NCBI GenBank assembly: GCA_017163975.1
Contig: JAFFSR010000374.1
Span: 288,501-352,500, forward strand
DNA length: 64,000 nucleotides
Reading direction: 5' to 3'
DNA from: Anastatus disparis
Lineage: Eukaryota; Arthropoda; Insecta; Hymenoptera; Eupelmidae
Shown here: one piece after another, positions 25,173-35,999 of the stretch
Layout of the letters: the number at the start of each line of letters is the position of its first letter
How positions within the stretch are numbered: the first letter of the stretch is position 1
Notes under the pieces: model-generated
The model's input: only the letters and a program-made list of their open reading frames with translations
Databases searched by the model: none
What the model was told of the DNA's origin: nothing
Program-made: the position numbers and the translations under genes

Positions 25173-25268
25173 GGGTTAATGGGTATATGGGTTAATGGGT
25201 ATATGGGTTAATGGGTATATGGGTTAATGGGTATATGGGTTAATGGGTATATGGGTTAATGGGTATTT
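25173..25268 (+). repeat. Homogenised sub-array, GGGTTAAT variant
   Basis: Six consecutive perfect 16-bp units of GGGTTAATGGGTATAT. The TTAAT variant is fixed here but scattered elsewhere. It introduces TAA into the plus strand, so the long peptide-like frames disappear. Confidence 0.9.
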
Positions 25269-25340
25269 GAGTTTTTGAGTTAAGGGTTTTTTGGTATCTG
25301 GGTTAATGGGAATATGCGGTTATGGGTATATGGGTTTATA

Positions 25341-26100
25341 CACTCCTGCTCACACGAGGTTGCATACTATGATCAGTTTAGGTAAAATATAAAATGTTTC
25401 ACTGTTTCATTGGAAAGCATAAAAAAAATTTCGAAAAGACGTTTTGGAAAGGTTTTTTAGCGCTCTTTCAAACGTGATGGTCCGATTCAAGAATATCTAT
25501 TTTTCAACTATATTTATAAAGCTAAAAGGAAGAAAAAATTAAAAAAATTTTTTGTAATTCTAACATTAGGCCAATTCTAGCAAAATTATTTTACGTCAAC
25601 GTTATACCTCTTTAATTAAAGGTTTCTTACTTCTTTTTTAAATGCTGTTTGGTTCTTTATGCTATGACAAACCATTAAGAAATTATAACGATTTCCTAAA
25701 AAATTAGCTTTTTTTCAGCTCGCTATATCTCGTAAGCATTACAGCGTATTAAAAAATGTCGAAGAAAAAAATGTTCGTTCTTAGGTGAAGAATAAATAAA
25801 GAGGGCTAAAAAACCTTTATTTTGAGAGGTAAAGAGGTTAATGTAGAATAATTTTGCCAGAATCGACCCAGTGTGAAACATGAGCAAAAAATTTTTTAAA
25901 TTTTTAACTTCTTTTAGCTCTATAAATATAGTTGAAAAATAAATATTTTTAAATCAAACAATCAGCATTTGAAAGAGCTCTAAGAAACCTTTTAAACCCA
26001 TCTTTTTAAAATTCTTTTATACGCTTTCCAATGGTACACTAAAACTTTTTATATTTCACCTCGACTGATTAGGGTGGGCAACTTCATATGAGCGGGAGTG
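25341..26100. mobile_element. 760-bp palindromic MITE with TA duplication
   Basis: The termini CACTCCTGCTCACACGAGGT and the complement ATATGAGCGGGAGTG are flanked by TA at 25339-25340 and 26101-26102. The two halves (centre near 25720) are diverged inverted copies along most of the length, for example GTGAAACA/TGTTTCAC and TTTCAACTATATTTATA/TATAAATATAGTTGAAA. Non-coding. Confidence 0.85.
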
Positions 26101-26220
26101 TATGTATATAGGTTTTTTTGTATATGGGTATTTGAGTTTATCGTTTAATGGGTATATGGGTTTCTGGGTATATGCGTAAATGGGTATATGGGTTTCTGGA
26201 TTCATAGGTTTATGGGTTAA

Positions 26221-26601
26221 GAAGGAGCCGAACTATCTGTCTTTGTCTAATAGCGTTTTTTATCATTTATGTAAACACTATCCGGTATAACAAGAAAAAA
26301 ATAGTAGCCCCCGCTAGATATTAGTATAATAAGTAAATTTTGTAATAACAAACAAATTTTTTTACTGCGCAGTTTTTGAATGATTAGAGACCTATTAAAA
26401 AAAGATAGGTTATATTCTAGATTGCTAGTAGGTCTCTAATTAGTCAAAAACTATGCGGTAAAAAATTTGATTGTTATTACAAAATTTACTAATTATACTA
26501 ATATCTAGCGGGGGCTGCTATTTTTTTCTTGTTATAAAGGATAGTGTTTATATAAATAATGAAAAACGCTTTTAGACAGAGACAGATAGTTCGGCCCCTT
26601 C
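26221..26601. mobile_element. Palindromic TTAA-flanked MITE, full copy 1
   Basis: A 381-bp near-perfect palindrome, GAAGGAGCCGAACTATCTG ... CAGATAGTTCGGCCCCTTC, flanked by TTAA at 26217-26220 and 26602-26605. TTAA duplication is the hallmark of piggyBac-type transposition. It is inserted in the last part of the satellite. Confidence 0.88.
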
Positions 26602-26678
26602 TTAAGGGGTATATGGGTTTATGGGTGCATGGGTATATGAGCTCATCGGTATATGGGTAAATGGGTTCATGGATGTGA

Positions 26679-27811
26679 TTGTTTACGAATTTAAGGCTTT
26701 TCGTATTTACAGATATGTTGGTTTTAGTGTATATAAGTGTATACATAAGGAAATTCTGTAGCAACTAAAATTTTCTCACTGGATATAGACAGTCTACAAT
26801 TTTCAGAGAAGAATAAAAAAAGAATTACTATTTCACAAAGAATAAATGAAGAAATACCATTTTACGGTCAAAACCGATTTGTGGCTCGAATTATTCCTAA
26901 TATTTTTTATTGTGCGTTGTTCGAAATTAGCCTAGGTAGGAAACTCTTTTAAAGTATGAATAAAGCGATATTTATTCTTATTAATGTGAATGTAGAGGGT
27001 GATAACAGGGATCTTGTTCAACTAAAAGTACAATCTGTGGTCTTTAAAAAATTAAGAATTTCAAACAGATATTCATCATTTTGCTATCAGACTAGTGTCA
27101 TAAACTGCGAATATCTACAGTTCGGATGTATGTAAGAATCAGTGGCAACAGATGCTTTTGCAAAGTCGATATTCAAGTAATCATCTCATAAACTATGCAT
27201 AGAGAAAGGATTGGACAAAGACGCTCTGAGATGTATGAATAACCCATAACTTAGATACTTTATTAAAATTTTGATTTATATAAATTTGAAAAAATCAATG
27301 TAGGAGATATTTTTTATTAAATAACTTTAACGGTATGTCGGAGTTGTTGAAAACGATTTTTGATTTTTTCATTTTATTGATATTTATTCAAATTCATTAG
27401 TTAAACAAATATATTGACTTGTCCGCGCTAAAGCTAAGTTGATACAATAATTTTTGTTAAAATATAAATTCAGTTGAACTTGTTTTTTTTCATGAACTTT
27501 GAATGAATATTAGATGTCAGGTTTGATAAACCCAACCTCAAAATACTGTACATTGAAAATTCGCCTACATCTTTTTATTTATAGTGTTTCGGTGAGTGCC
27601 TTAACTTGTCCACACTCAGCATTAGTTTTACGAATTTTTTTATTTCAGCGATATAACTTGATTTGAAGCAACGTTTATTCATAAACTTTGAATGAAAATA
27701 TTATTAAGAGGAAGGGAACTCCAACATGCCGTTAATTTGTTATTGTTTCCATATCTTAAAGTTAATCTAGTTATTGAGAACAATAAACTAACAATAGGAA
27801 CGTCATACAAT
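26679..27811. other. AT-rich sequence with a diverged ~186-bp duplication
   Basis: No gene is seen. A diverged direct repeat spans about 27415-27700: CTTGTCCGCGCTAAAGCTAAG at ~27418 against CTTGTCCACACTCAGCATTAG at ~27604, and ATGAACTTTGAATGAATATT at ~27491 against ATAAACTTTGAATGAAAATA at ~27679. An open frame from 27692 runs into the next MITE and is spurious. Confidence 0.5.
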
Positions 27812-27815
27812 TTAA

Positions 27816-28204
27816 GAAGAGGTCATACTATCTATCTTTGTCTAATAGTGTTTTTCATAATTTATATGAATACCATCATTTGTAACAAGAAAAAAATAGC
27901 AGGCACCGTTAGATATTAGTATGGTAAGTGAATTTTATAATAACAATAAAGTAATTCAGTCACGTTGTTTTTAAATAATATAAGACCTACCAAAAAAGAT
28001 AGGTTATATTATAGATTGTTAGTAGATCTCATACTATTCAAAAACTACGTGTCAAAATTATTTTGTTTTTATTATAAAAGTTATCTGTTTATACTAGTAT
28101 CTAGTGGAGGAAGGGGGGTGCCATTCTCTTCATCTTACAGCCAATGATGTTAATATAAATGATAAAAAACACTATAAAACAAAGACAGATGGTTCGGCTT
28201 GCTC
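27816..28204. mobile_element. Palindromic TTAA-flanked MITE, full copy 2
   Basis: Same family as 26221-26601 but more diverged. TTAA flanks lie at 27812-27815 and 28205-28208. Left end GAAGAGGTCATACTATCTA, right end GATGGTTCGGCTTGCTC. The central ATAGATTGTTAGTAGATCTC matches the centre of copy 1. Confidence 0.85.
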
Positions 28205-28410
28205 TTAATAAATGAATAAAATGTTGTATAGTGAAATAATCCCTTTTCTTTTGATTCAATATAGGTCACAAGACTTGAAAATTTCCTCATCAAGTTAATA
28301 AAGATAATATATAAACTCTGACATCTTTTCTAAAAAGTTTTCTAATTATAATTATTATAATTATAGAAAATTTCATATATGATTCACAACTAAATAAAAC
28401 AATCATTTAC

Positions 28411-28585
28411 CTCCATTACAAGATGATAGATAGCAATAGGATCCTCGCGTCGAATGCTTAGAGAACAGGCGACAGAGTTGAGGGAACGACTAAGATCGAT
28501 CGGTGATGGTCCTTCTTCTAAGCATGTCGTGATTAAAACAGGTACTCTTTGGCACACTTGCGGATATAAAGGCTCTATGGCGATG
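28411..28585 (-). CDS. Isolated internal exon of an unidentified host gene
   Basis: On the minus strand a 175-bp segment is bounded by a good acceptor (GGAATTTTTTAG before 28585) and a good donor (GAG|GTAAAT after 28411). It encodes 58 full codons, beginning IAIEPLYPQVCQRVPVLITT and ending DPIAIYHLVME. The incoming intron is phase 2 and the outgoing intron phase 0. Composition is balanced, with mixed codon use and more GC than its surroundings, unlike every repeat-derived frame nearby. The peptide looks globular, with no low complexity and no transposon motif. I do not recognise the protein. No neighbouring exon is visible within several kilobases, so the parent gene probably has long introns filled with the mobile elements described here. 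Moderately confident that it is real coding sequence; function unknown. Confidence 0.68.
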
Positions 28586-29382
28586 CTAAAAAATTCCAAC
28601 AAAATTTAAATTATTTGTAAGATAAAGAATTTAAAATTTGTAATTTATTTTTAAAAATTTTACTAATTTATTTAATAAAAAAATCTTTACTGCGATACTA
28701 TTGATGGGAATTTAAAATTCATAAAATCATTATATTCTTAATTTTAAAATTAAGTATACAGAGTGTTCAAAAAGTCATAGTACGGCTAAATAACTTACAA
28801 AATAATTGTCCTGGAGAGAAACTTTCGATATAAGCTTTTAAGAAATTTCTTTGGCTATCAAGAATTCCCTTGTCTTTTTAGAAAATTTGATTTTGAACAT
28901 ATGATTCGTCATTTCGAATTTCTCACTCCACCTCCAGATTAAAAAATAACGATTCTAAAAATCTCTTGACCCAATTTTCGAGAAATGTTATTTCTATTTA
29001 CTAACAATTTCAAATGCAGTGATTCAAAAGGATACTTCGAAATTGAAATTTGTTTTTCCTTAATAGGTCTTTTTATTGAGGAGGCCAGAGCAAATTTGAT
29101 TACCAACCGAGAAGTAAAAATGTTATTTTATCATAAATAAAATAATTATACTGTTTTCAAAAGAAATTGTTATTGAGCGCAATTTTTTATACACACACGA
29201 TTGTATAATAGATGTTTTTTTGATAATTTTAATAATATTTCAAACAAAAAGTAAGTAACCGTAATTAGAGTTTAATAAACAATTGTAATATAAAATTTTT
29301 TATTTTTTTCTAAATTTTCTGGAAATATTTTTGGCAAGTGTAATAGATAAATAAATTTTGTGACTGTATTTAAAATATACAA
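28586..29382. other. AT-rich non-coding sequence
   Basis: Likely intron or intergenic sequence. The ACAGAGTGTTCAAAAAGTCA block at about 28758 resembles the ends of insect MITEs, but no matching opposite end was found. No gene seen. Confidence 0.35.
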
Positions 29383-29446
29383 CCGTCGTTTAATTTTACC
29401 TACTACACGTATTCCATTACGTGTAGTAGGAAAAATTAAACAACGG
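29383..29446. ncRNA. Near-perfect hairpin, pre-miRNA-like or tiny MITE
   Basis: About 29 paired positions with only two mismatches: the arm from CCGTCGTTTAATTTTACC to CTACTACACGTA folds onto TACGTGTAGTAGG ... TTAAACAACGG around a 6-nt loop (TTCCAT). Size and shape fit a microRNA precursor, but a miniature inverted-repeat element would look the same. No expression evidence can be drawn from the sequence, and the strand is not determinable. Confidence 0.4.
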
Positions 29447-30954
29447 ATTTTCGACCCTCGGTCGGTATCGGATCTGCTCCAGCCTGCTCTTAATAAAAAT
29501 TTTTTCTAATTTAGATAATATTACTAATATCAATTCTAAGATGCTTTTCTAGATTTTTTGAAAGTCCTATGTTTTATTGATTATTGAAAATATTCTGTAG
29601 AATATTTTGAATTATGAGGTATATTTTGGTACCTAGATACTTATCCCAAAGTTTCATCAAGATCTGTGACCCACAACTCAGACACTCTCCTGGTAAGATA
29701 AAAAGATAGGCAATATTTATAGGTACAAGTGTAGTAACCGTTTTCCATCTCCTTAACCCGTACCGCTTTTCAATAAACGATTATTCCACGTTTGTTTTTG
29801 ATTTTTCCAAACTACTGATTTTTCTAATCCATGTAAAATAATTACAGGCGTATAATCAATTATTTTTATGTTTCTATAATGCATAAAATATTTTCAGGAA
29901 TTCTTTCAATTCCTGAATCACCATTTTTTAATCCATGAATTCACATAATATACACTTTTAAAGCCTACCAAAATAAAAAAAAGCGGACTTTCATTTAAGT
30001 TTTTGTATTTTTAAATATTACTGGTTTTCCATTAATTTGGCTATATTATTTATTATGAAGGTAGGCTGCAAAACCTTCAATTTTTTTTTTTTTAAATGTA
30101 TCTAGACCCTCCAGAATTACAAATAAAGCTGTTTAAAATTATTATTAATTTTAAATATCGAATCTCTAAAAAAGAGAGCTCTTTTCTATTTAGTTACTTT
30201 TCGTTCCTCTTATTTTTCCGATACAAATTTATATTATTTGTGATTTATCTAAAGAAATAGATAAAATCATAATGATGTATCAAAATAAACTTTTATTATA
30301 TCTAATATTATATGATGGAAATGATAAAAATTAAACTATCGAAAATAATATTCAACTAGTCCTTAGTTTTTAAAGTAGCGTCTGTTTATTTGGATCAGCA
30401 TATTCTTTTCTGAATTCTTCAACGACTTGAATAACATACCGTTTCTGATTCTTATCGTTTTATAAAATATTAATATATTCTTTGGTCAAAGATACAGCTC
30501 TTTCGGTATAGGTTTAATAATTATAATTATTGTTTGAAAAATATTATTTCATATATTTATTGAATAATATAATAATTTGTGATGTTGCAAATAGCCAGAC
30601 GTCCAGCTACTCCCGATAACGCCAAAATCATTTATTTATTTATTTGCAAAATTTATAAAAATCTGCTGCGGGGATTCGTTAGAGAATTGGATCCTTCGTC
30701 CGGGGCGAAGGCCAAGATATCAAACGAAAAGAAAAAGGCAAATTACACTATTTTTAATAAATTTTAAATGAAACACACAACAACAACAAAAAATGTAAAA
30801 TTATCTTTCTTTAACAATTGGCTTAATCACTCTTTCACAAATCACACTAATAAAAATTTTCGCTACTATATTTATTCTCTAAAATTTAATCACTTTTGCT
30901 AATCACACTACATTTATTTAAATAAATCACGTTAGTTACATTGACTAGTTTTTT
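29447..30954. other. AT-rich non-coding sequence
   Basis: No gene seen. A fragment of the CCAGGAGA palindromic MITE lies at 29613-29693. A GC-rich stem CCTTCG/CGAAGG around TCCGGGG is at about 30693-30711. The frame at 30579-30767 has no recognisable domain. Confidence 0.4.
29613..29693. mobile_element. Fragment of CCAGGAGA palindromic MITE
   Basis: It shares TTTGGTACC ... ACTTATCCCAAAGTTTCATC ... AACTCAGACACTCTCCTGG with the right arms of the elements at 46164-46860 and 48286-48982. Only one arm end is present. Confidence 0.75.
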
Positions 30955-31723
30955 TGTTACGGCGCTATCTATCTATCTTACTCACTCTCTGTCTCACTCA
31001 CTCTTTTTGTTAGCTATAGCACTACTAATATACTCCTTATATAGAACGTCACATGGCTAAGTTTTCGTTCTCTCTTAACACGCGAGCGCAAGCTTCCTAT
31101 ATCTAAAAGCCGGAGAGTTACCTACCCTCTTTTTACTACAACAGTGGCTCTCTTCGTGGAATCGGCTAAACGGCGCACATTCGCTCAATTCCGCAAACAA
31201 ATGAAATTTACAAAAAAAATTGAATATCGAAATTTTGGTTTTCTTTTCAACGATTCCCACACTTTCGTATATCTATTTATATCTATACTAACGGAAATTT
31301 TTCCTTTTCTCGCTACAAAATAATTAATCAAAATCCACTAATTTTAGAGAATTTTTACACATGCACTTAAAATAATTATTACCCCGCTTCTCACTGATTT
31401 CTTTAAGAATAATTATTGTTTTGAACGACGACTTGACAAAATTAACTACGCGCAATTACGTTGATTCTACGTTTACATAAAAACGCGCAAGCACACGTAG
31501 AGAAACAAATATTTCTTTTGATGTATACTTTTTTTGTGCTCTCCCTCTCTCTCTCTTTATCCCACTCTATTTATTTCCTTCAATTGGCTCTGCTCGATTT
31601 TCTCTGATGTCCTGGTGATCGGCGCTACTCATTGTGAGAGGAAGCGTAATCGGCTGGGCTTAGATGAAAATCAGCAAGAGAAATGTTAGAAATTTCCAAC
31701 AAAGCAGCGTTAATAAACGAATG
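30955..31723. other. CT-rich, GC-richer segment, possibly LTR-derived
   Basis: It begins TGTTACGGCGC and contains CTATCTATCTATCTTACTCACTC and CTCTCTCTCTCTTT runs, like the untranslated parts of LTR elements, but no partner repeat, primer site or coding domain was found. The minus frame at 31075-31260 is not convincing. Confidence 0.25.
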
Positions 31724-33228
31724 GGCCAGTCAAAATAAGGTTTTGTTCTGCCAAAATTAGTAACTGGAAACGACCTATGCGATCATTTAAAAGATAATCC
31801 GTAGATGTTTACTTATATGTTTTGGACTAGCAACTATGATTTATTAATAAGTTATTAACAAATTAGTGCAAAAAAACGCTTTTTTTTGTTTTTTGCTAAT
31901 AAAACGAAAAATATTTGACGAATAATCATGGTGTCAATGGAAAAGTTGTAGAGAATTGAATTATCAACAAAACGAAAGGTCAAACAATTCGATCGGTTCA
32001 TTAGAACCGAAGAAAATTAGGAAAAACCGGAAAATTTTTCATTTTTTTTTCAAATTCATAACTCTGTTGTTTATTAATATTAAGAGCTGAAATTTGGCAC
32101 AGAAGTAGATAATTATATCTACTTTCAACATGCGAAAGGCAAATACTATCAGATAATTAGTTTCTGTGCAATTGCAATTTTTTTTTTCAGTATTCCTCCC
32201 TTCTTTATATTACCGATTGAGAACGTCATACATATATTTTTAGAAGGCTTTTAAAAACTAGAAACAATATAATATTAAACGTATATTCTAAGTTTCTATT
32301 AAAATTGTGTAAAAAGAGTGAAATATGCATTCGAACATCGACGCAAACAGTCGAGCGCGCGGTACACAGCAAAAAGTGGGGATGGAGGAGAAACTGTAAA
32401 ATACCTTTAGATTTTATTATTCGTGAAATCTGAATAGGAAATCAGATCCTTCGGTTGAAAATACCCTAATTAATAAATAAAACACTTTAATATAAGTGCA
32501 TTAATCGCCAAAAACAAGCCAGTTAAAAAATTGAACATTTCACGCCACGCACCGGTATATCTATATATATCGTTATCTATATATAGCGCTCGACCGATTA
32601 CGTCGATGTTCGAGTGCATATTTCACTCTTTTTACACAATTTTAATAAAAACTTAGAATATACATTTAATAGTATATTGTTTCTAGTTTTCAAAACCCTC
32701 TTAAAAATGTATGTACGACGTTCTCAATCAGTAATATAAAGAAGGAAGGAATACCGAAAAAAAAAATTGCAATTGCACAGAAACTAATTATCCGATAGTA
32801 TCTGCCTTTAGCATGTTAAAAGTAGATATAATTATCTACTTCTGTACCAAATTTCAGCTCTAAATATTAATAAACAACAGAGTTATGAATTTAAAAAAAA
32901 ATGAAAAATTTTCCGATTTTTCCGCATTTTCTTTGGTTTTAATAAACCGATCGGATCGTTTGACTTCTCGTTTTGTTGATAATTCAATTCTCTACAACTT
33001 TTCCATTGATACCATACTAATTTGTCAAATATTTTTCGTTTTATTAGCAAAAAACAAAAAAAAAACGCGTTTTTTGCACTTATTTGTTAATAACTAATTA
33101 ATAAATCATAGTTGCTAGTCCAAAACATATAAGTAAACATCTACGGACTATCTTTTAAATAATCGCATAGGTCGTTGCCAGTTACTAATTTTGGCAAAAT
33201 AAGACTTTTTTTGGTCTATTGACTGGCC
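31724..33228. mobile_element. 1.5-kb foldback element
   Basis: Termini GGCCAGTCAA / TTGACTGGCC. The two arms (about 31724-32360 and 32590-33228) are long, diverged inverted repeats, for example GTTTTGGACTAGCAACTATG / CATAGTTGCTAGTCCAAAAC and AACATCGACG/CGTCGATGTT, around a ~230-bp centre. No transposase. The target duplication could not be identified. The frame at 32885-33097 is an arm shadow. Confidence 0.88.
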
Positions 33229-35999
33229 TAGAAGACACTTCACAAAGAAAAGGTGCTACTAAATACACTTAAAAGAAATAACTTATTTTTCTCGTTTGAA
33301 TTTACAATTGTAACAAAGAGAGCGATTTCCCCGGCTCTATTGAATACGAAAAGAAATTAATTTAAACACAGTTTTTAAATTTTTGCAACTTCAATTTACT
33401 CTTTATAATTTTTCTCTCAAAATTTACTTGCACTAGAATTTTTAAATGGCTCTACTATATTTGACACTTTAAAAGAAAATTTTTCAACGATTGACTCTAA
33501 CACAAAACTCTTAATACAATGCTCTCTGTATTAAATTATGCTGTGACGGCCGAACTTCGTTCGGTCGTTGGGTTTACACAAAAATTATTTAATTTTGTCG
33601 GAACCAGCTTTCGTCCCAAGACTTACCTTTTCACTATTTAATACGAAATTGTTTATTTATAATTTATATGGGTTTATATGGATATATATATTTTTACACA
33701 TTAAAAGTTAAATCTACCAACACGTTATTATTATTATTAATAAATTGGTCCTTTATTTTTAAGATATTAATTATAATATAAGGGAGAGAGAATTCTACAA
33801 TTTCAATTTATTATTATTATAATTTAATCAGAGATCAATAGAAAATATCTCACGTTAATTAGAAGAGACAAAGAAGAAGGATCAAATCTTAATCCTTTCC
33901 TTTTTCTTTCCTTCGATTCCTTAAGTTCCTTTCAACTCCAAGGGCGCTTTTTCTCAAGAATAGCTGTTCTTGCGGATCTGATTTTCGATTCTTCTCTCGT
34001 TCGAATGGACACTTAACTTTAATTTCCAACACTCGATTAAGCAAGAATTATTTGAATTATTCACACGTCTTATAGATAGTGTAATGCACTGAATTAAATC
34101 TTAAGGTATTTCCCTTTTTGTTTTCCTTTATATTTATATTAGTGAAAATTAGATTATAATCTATTTCACTAAATTTTCTTAACTATAAAACTAATTGAAT
34201 ATATGTATATCTAGATTTTAACACTGATTTTATCAGGGGCCAGCAGAGCCGACTGTTGCGGATGCTAACTTGTACGTCAAGAGGCGATTTTTTTTATATA
34301 GAGGGTGGATTTTATTGTCTTGCACCCAGGTGAACGAGAAATGGAAAAGCCAATCAGATCCTGCCATGAAGTCGAAATTTCCACGACAGCAATCGTTTCA
34401 TTTCTTTAGAGTTCATATACTTGTTTGTAAATAAATTCTTTTTATCTTTCTTCTCTGTCTCTCCTTTACAAAGACATATATATTTAGTGTAAGTCTGTAT
34501 TTTAGAGTTCATTCGACTTTAGATTCGCTGACTCAGGACATCGCATGGAACTACTTTCGGTTATTAACTTTATAGTAATGCAATTTAAAAATTTAAATTT
34601 TATATTTGAAAATGTTTTAATTAATTTCTCATTTAATTTATGGCGTAGTTCCATGGGATGTCACAATGCTCTCTCTATTAACACGCAACTGCTCTTTGAA
34701 ACGGCTCACAATGGATTGACGCCAGGCCCGTCGTTATTGAACTTGACGACTCAAGACGTTTTCGGCGGACCGATCACAGCACGTTTTCTATATTTTACAT
34801 TAACTTTTTCGGGCGCAAAATATCATTATTTTAGATAATTACTATTCTTTTGTTATAATAATAATCTTATTAATTCGCAAAAATTATAATTAATTTCGTT
34901 ATTTAAAATTATTAAAATCGAGTTGAACACTTCTAATTTAATTTTTCCCTGCGCGCTTCTATCCAAACTACCGGCTTACACTTGCACACACTTGTTTTCT
35001 GTTTCTAGCTTTCTGTCTCTTTTCCATACTACGCGTTTACGAACTTTTTGGCTCACACATTCTATTACACGCATTCACAATAATAAATAAATCGCTCTTA
35101 GCATACTCAATAATTATTCGCATTAATGTTAATGTTTTAAACTTAAAAAAAAAAAAAAACTTATAGAATTTAAAAGTTGTTACTCGATAACATTACATAA
35201 AATAAAATGAAACACTTTTACTCTTAAAAAAAATACGAAAAATTATTTTTTCTTACTTTTCTCTATTTTCTACTCTAAATATTTTTCCTTTTAAAATAAA
35301 AAAAAATTTAGATAAATAAAATTAAAGAAATAAAATTAAAAAAGTAAATTTTCAATTTAATTTATTGTGACGCGAATCGCGTTACAAATTATTATTTTTT
35401 ATCATTTCAGGATTCCAAGATATCAAATGTTACAGATACACAGGACCACAAAAAAATGAGTGAAGGGTTCCTTTAAACAGACCAAATTGATTACATGTTT
35501 TTTGGTCGCTGAAACCGAATCCTAAATCTGTTTTGCTTCATCACGTCTGCGTTTTTTTCTAACCTCAAAAAACAGCTTTAAACTATGAAATCCAACGATA
35601 TCGACCCTTAAACCATATAACCCTTGTAACTTCATAACTCAGTAATCTTCAGATCGATAACGTATAACTCTAGAACCAAGAACCTGATGATATATAACCT
35701 CAAAACTCATAAATATCGAATTCCAATAAACTGTAAACACAAAGTGTGCAAAAAATACAAAAAAACTTACACGTTGAACACAACCCTTAATCCCGGAGAG
35801 TTTTAATTTTATATTCGTATACCGCCATCTCTTCATAACCTCATAATCAATGAACTCCTCAGTCTTCGACGAGAGCTCGTCGTGAACACACGTGTTTGCA
35901 AACAATCCATGTATCTCAACGAAGTTAAGCAATAGTATAGTGAAAACACAACAGTCTATAGTGATTAAAATTTATACCTTTAATTGCGCTTCGGCGTAG
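33229..35999. other. Unclassified, partly LTR-like sequence
   Basis: A block from 33542 (TGTGACGGCCGAACTTCGTT) to 35386 (CGCGTTACA) has LTR-like TG...CA ends. The short hairpin-like sequences at each end (GCCGAACTTCGTTCGGTC and GACGCGAATCGCGTTAC) are suggestive. There is no matching flank duplication and no internal coding region. An AATGCTCTCTSTATTAA motif occurs at about 33520 and 34674, and an imperfect 18-bp inverted pair (CATCGCATGGAACTAC / GTAGTTCCATGGGATG) lies at about 34534 and 34645. The frames at 34545-34838 and 35639-35932 are not supported. The last part probably includes the 5' region of the LINE that follows. Confidence 0.3.

Larger units (their letters stand above)
4561..26678 (+). 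repeat. TATGGGTW satellite array (8/16-bp unit), interrupted
   Basis: The basic unit is 8 bp (TATGGGTA or TATGGGTT), mostly alternating as the 16-mer GGGTATATGGGTTTAT. G is very common and C rare on the plus strand throughout, and orientation never flips. Array blocks are about 4561-5999, 9538-10951, 13068-16672, 16941-22787, 23086-23495, 23795-25338, 26101-26216 and 26606-26678; other elements fill the gaps. Divergence varies: most of the array is degenerate, with three clean sub-arrays. Because 16 is not a multiple of 3 and the plus strand lacks stops when the unit is perfect, all three plus frames read as the same repeating peptide (YGFMGIWVYGYMGLWV). These open frames should not be called genes. 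The unit is unlike the TTAGG telomere repeat of many insects. Confidence 0.97.

Noticed and set aside
4561..26678. CRISPR array
   Set aside because: No unique spacers between conserved repeats; the repeat is continuous and short, in a eukaryotic setting.
4561..26678. True telomere
   Set aside because: The unit is not TTAGG-like, other elements and possible genes lie on both sides, and the array is degenerate. Telomere-like behaviour is kept only as a question in the findings.
27692..27919. 75-residue plus-strand frame
   Set aside because: Its second half is the left arm of a TTAA-flanked MITE, and its first half has no recognisable domain.
34545..34838. 97-residue plus frame ending in a segment that looks protein-like
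   Set aside because: The first half is low-complexity Phe/Asn/Leu; no motif, no splice context, and it lies in LTR-like sequence. Kept as unclassified.
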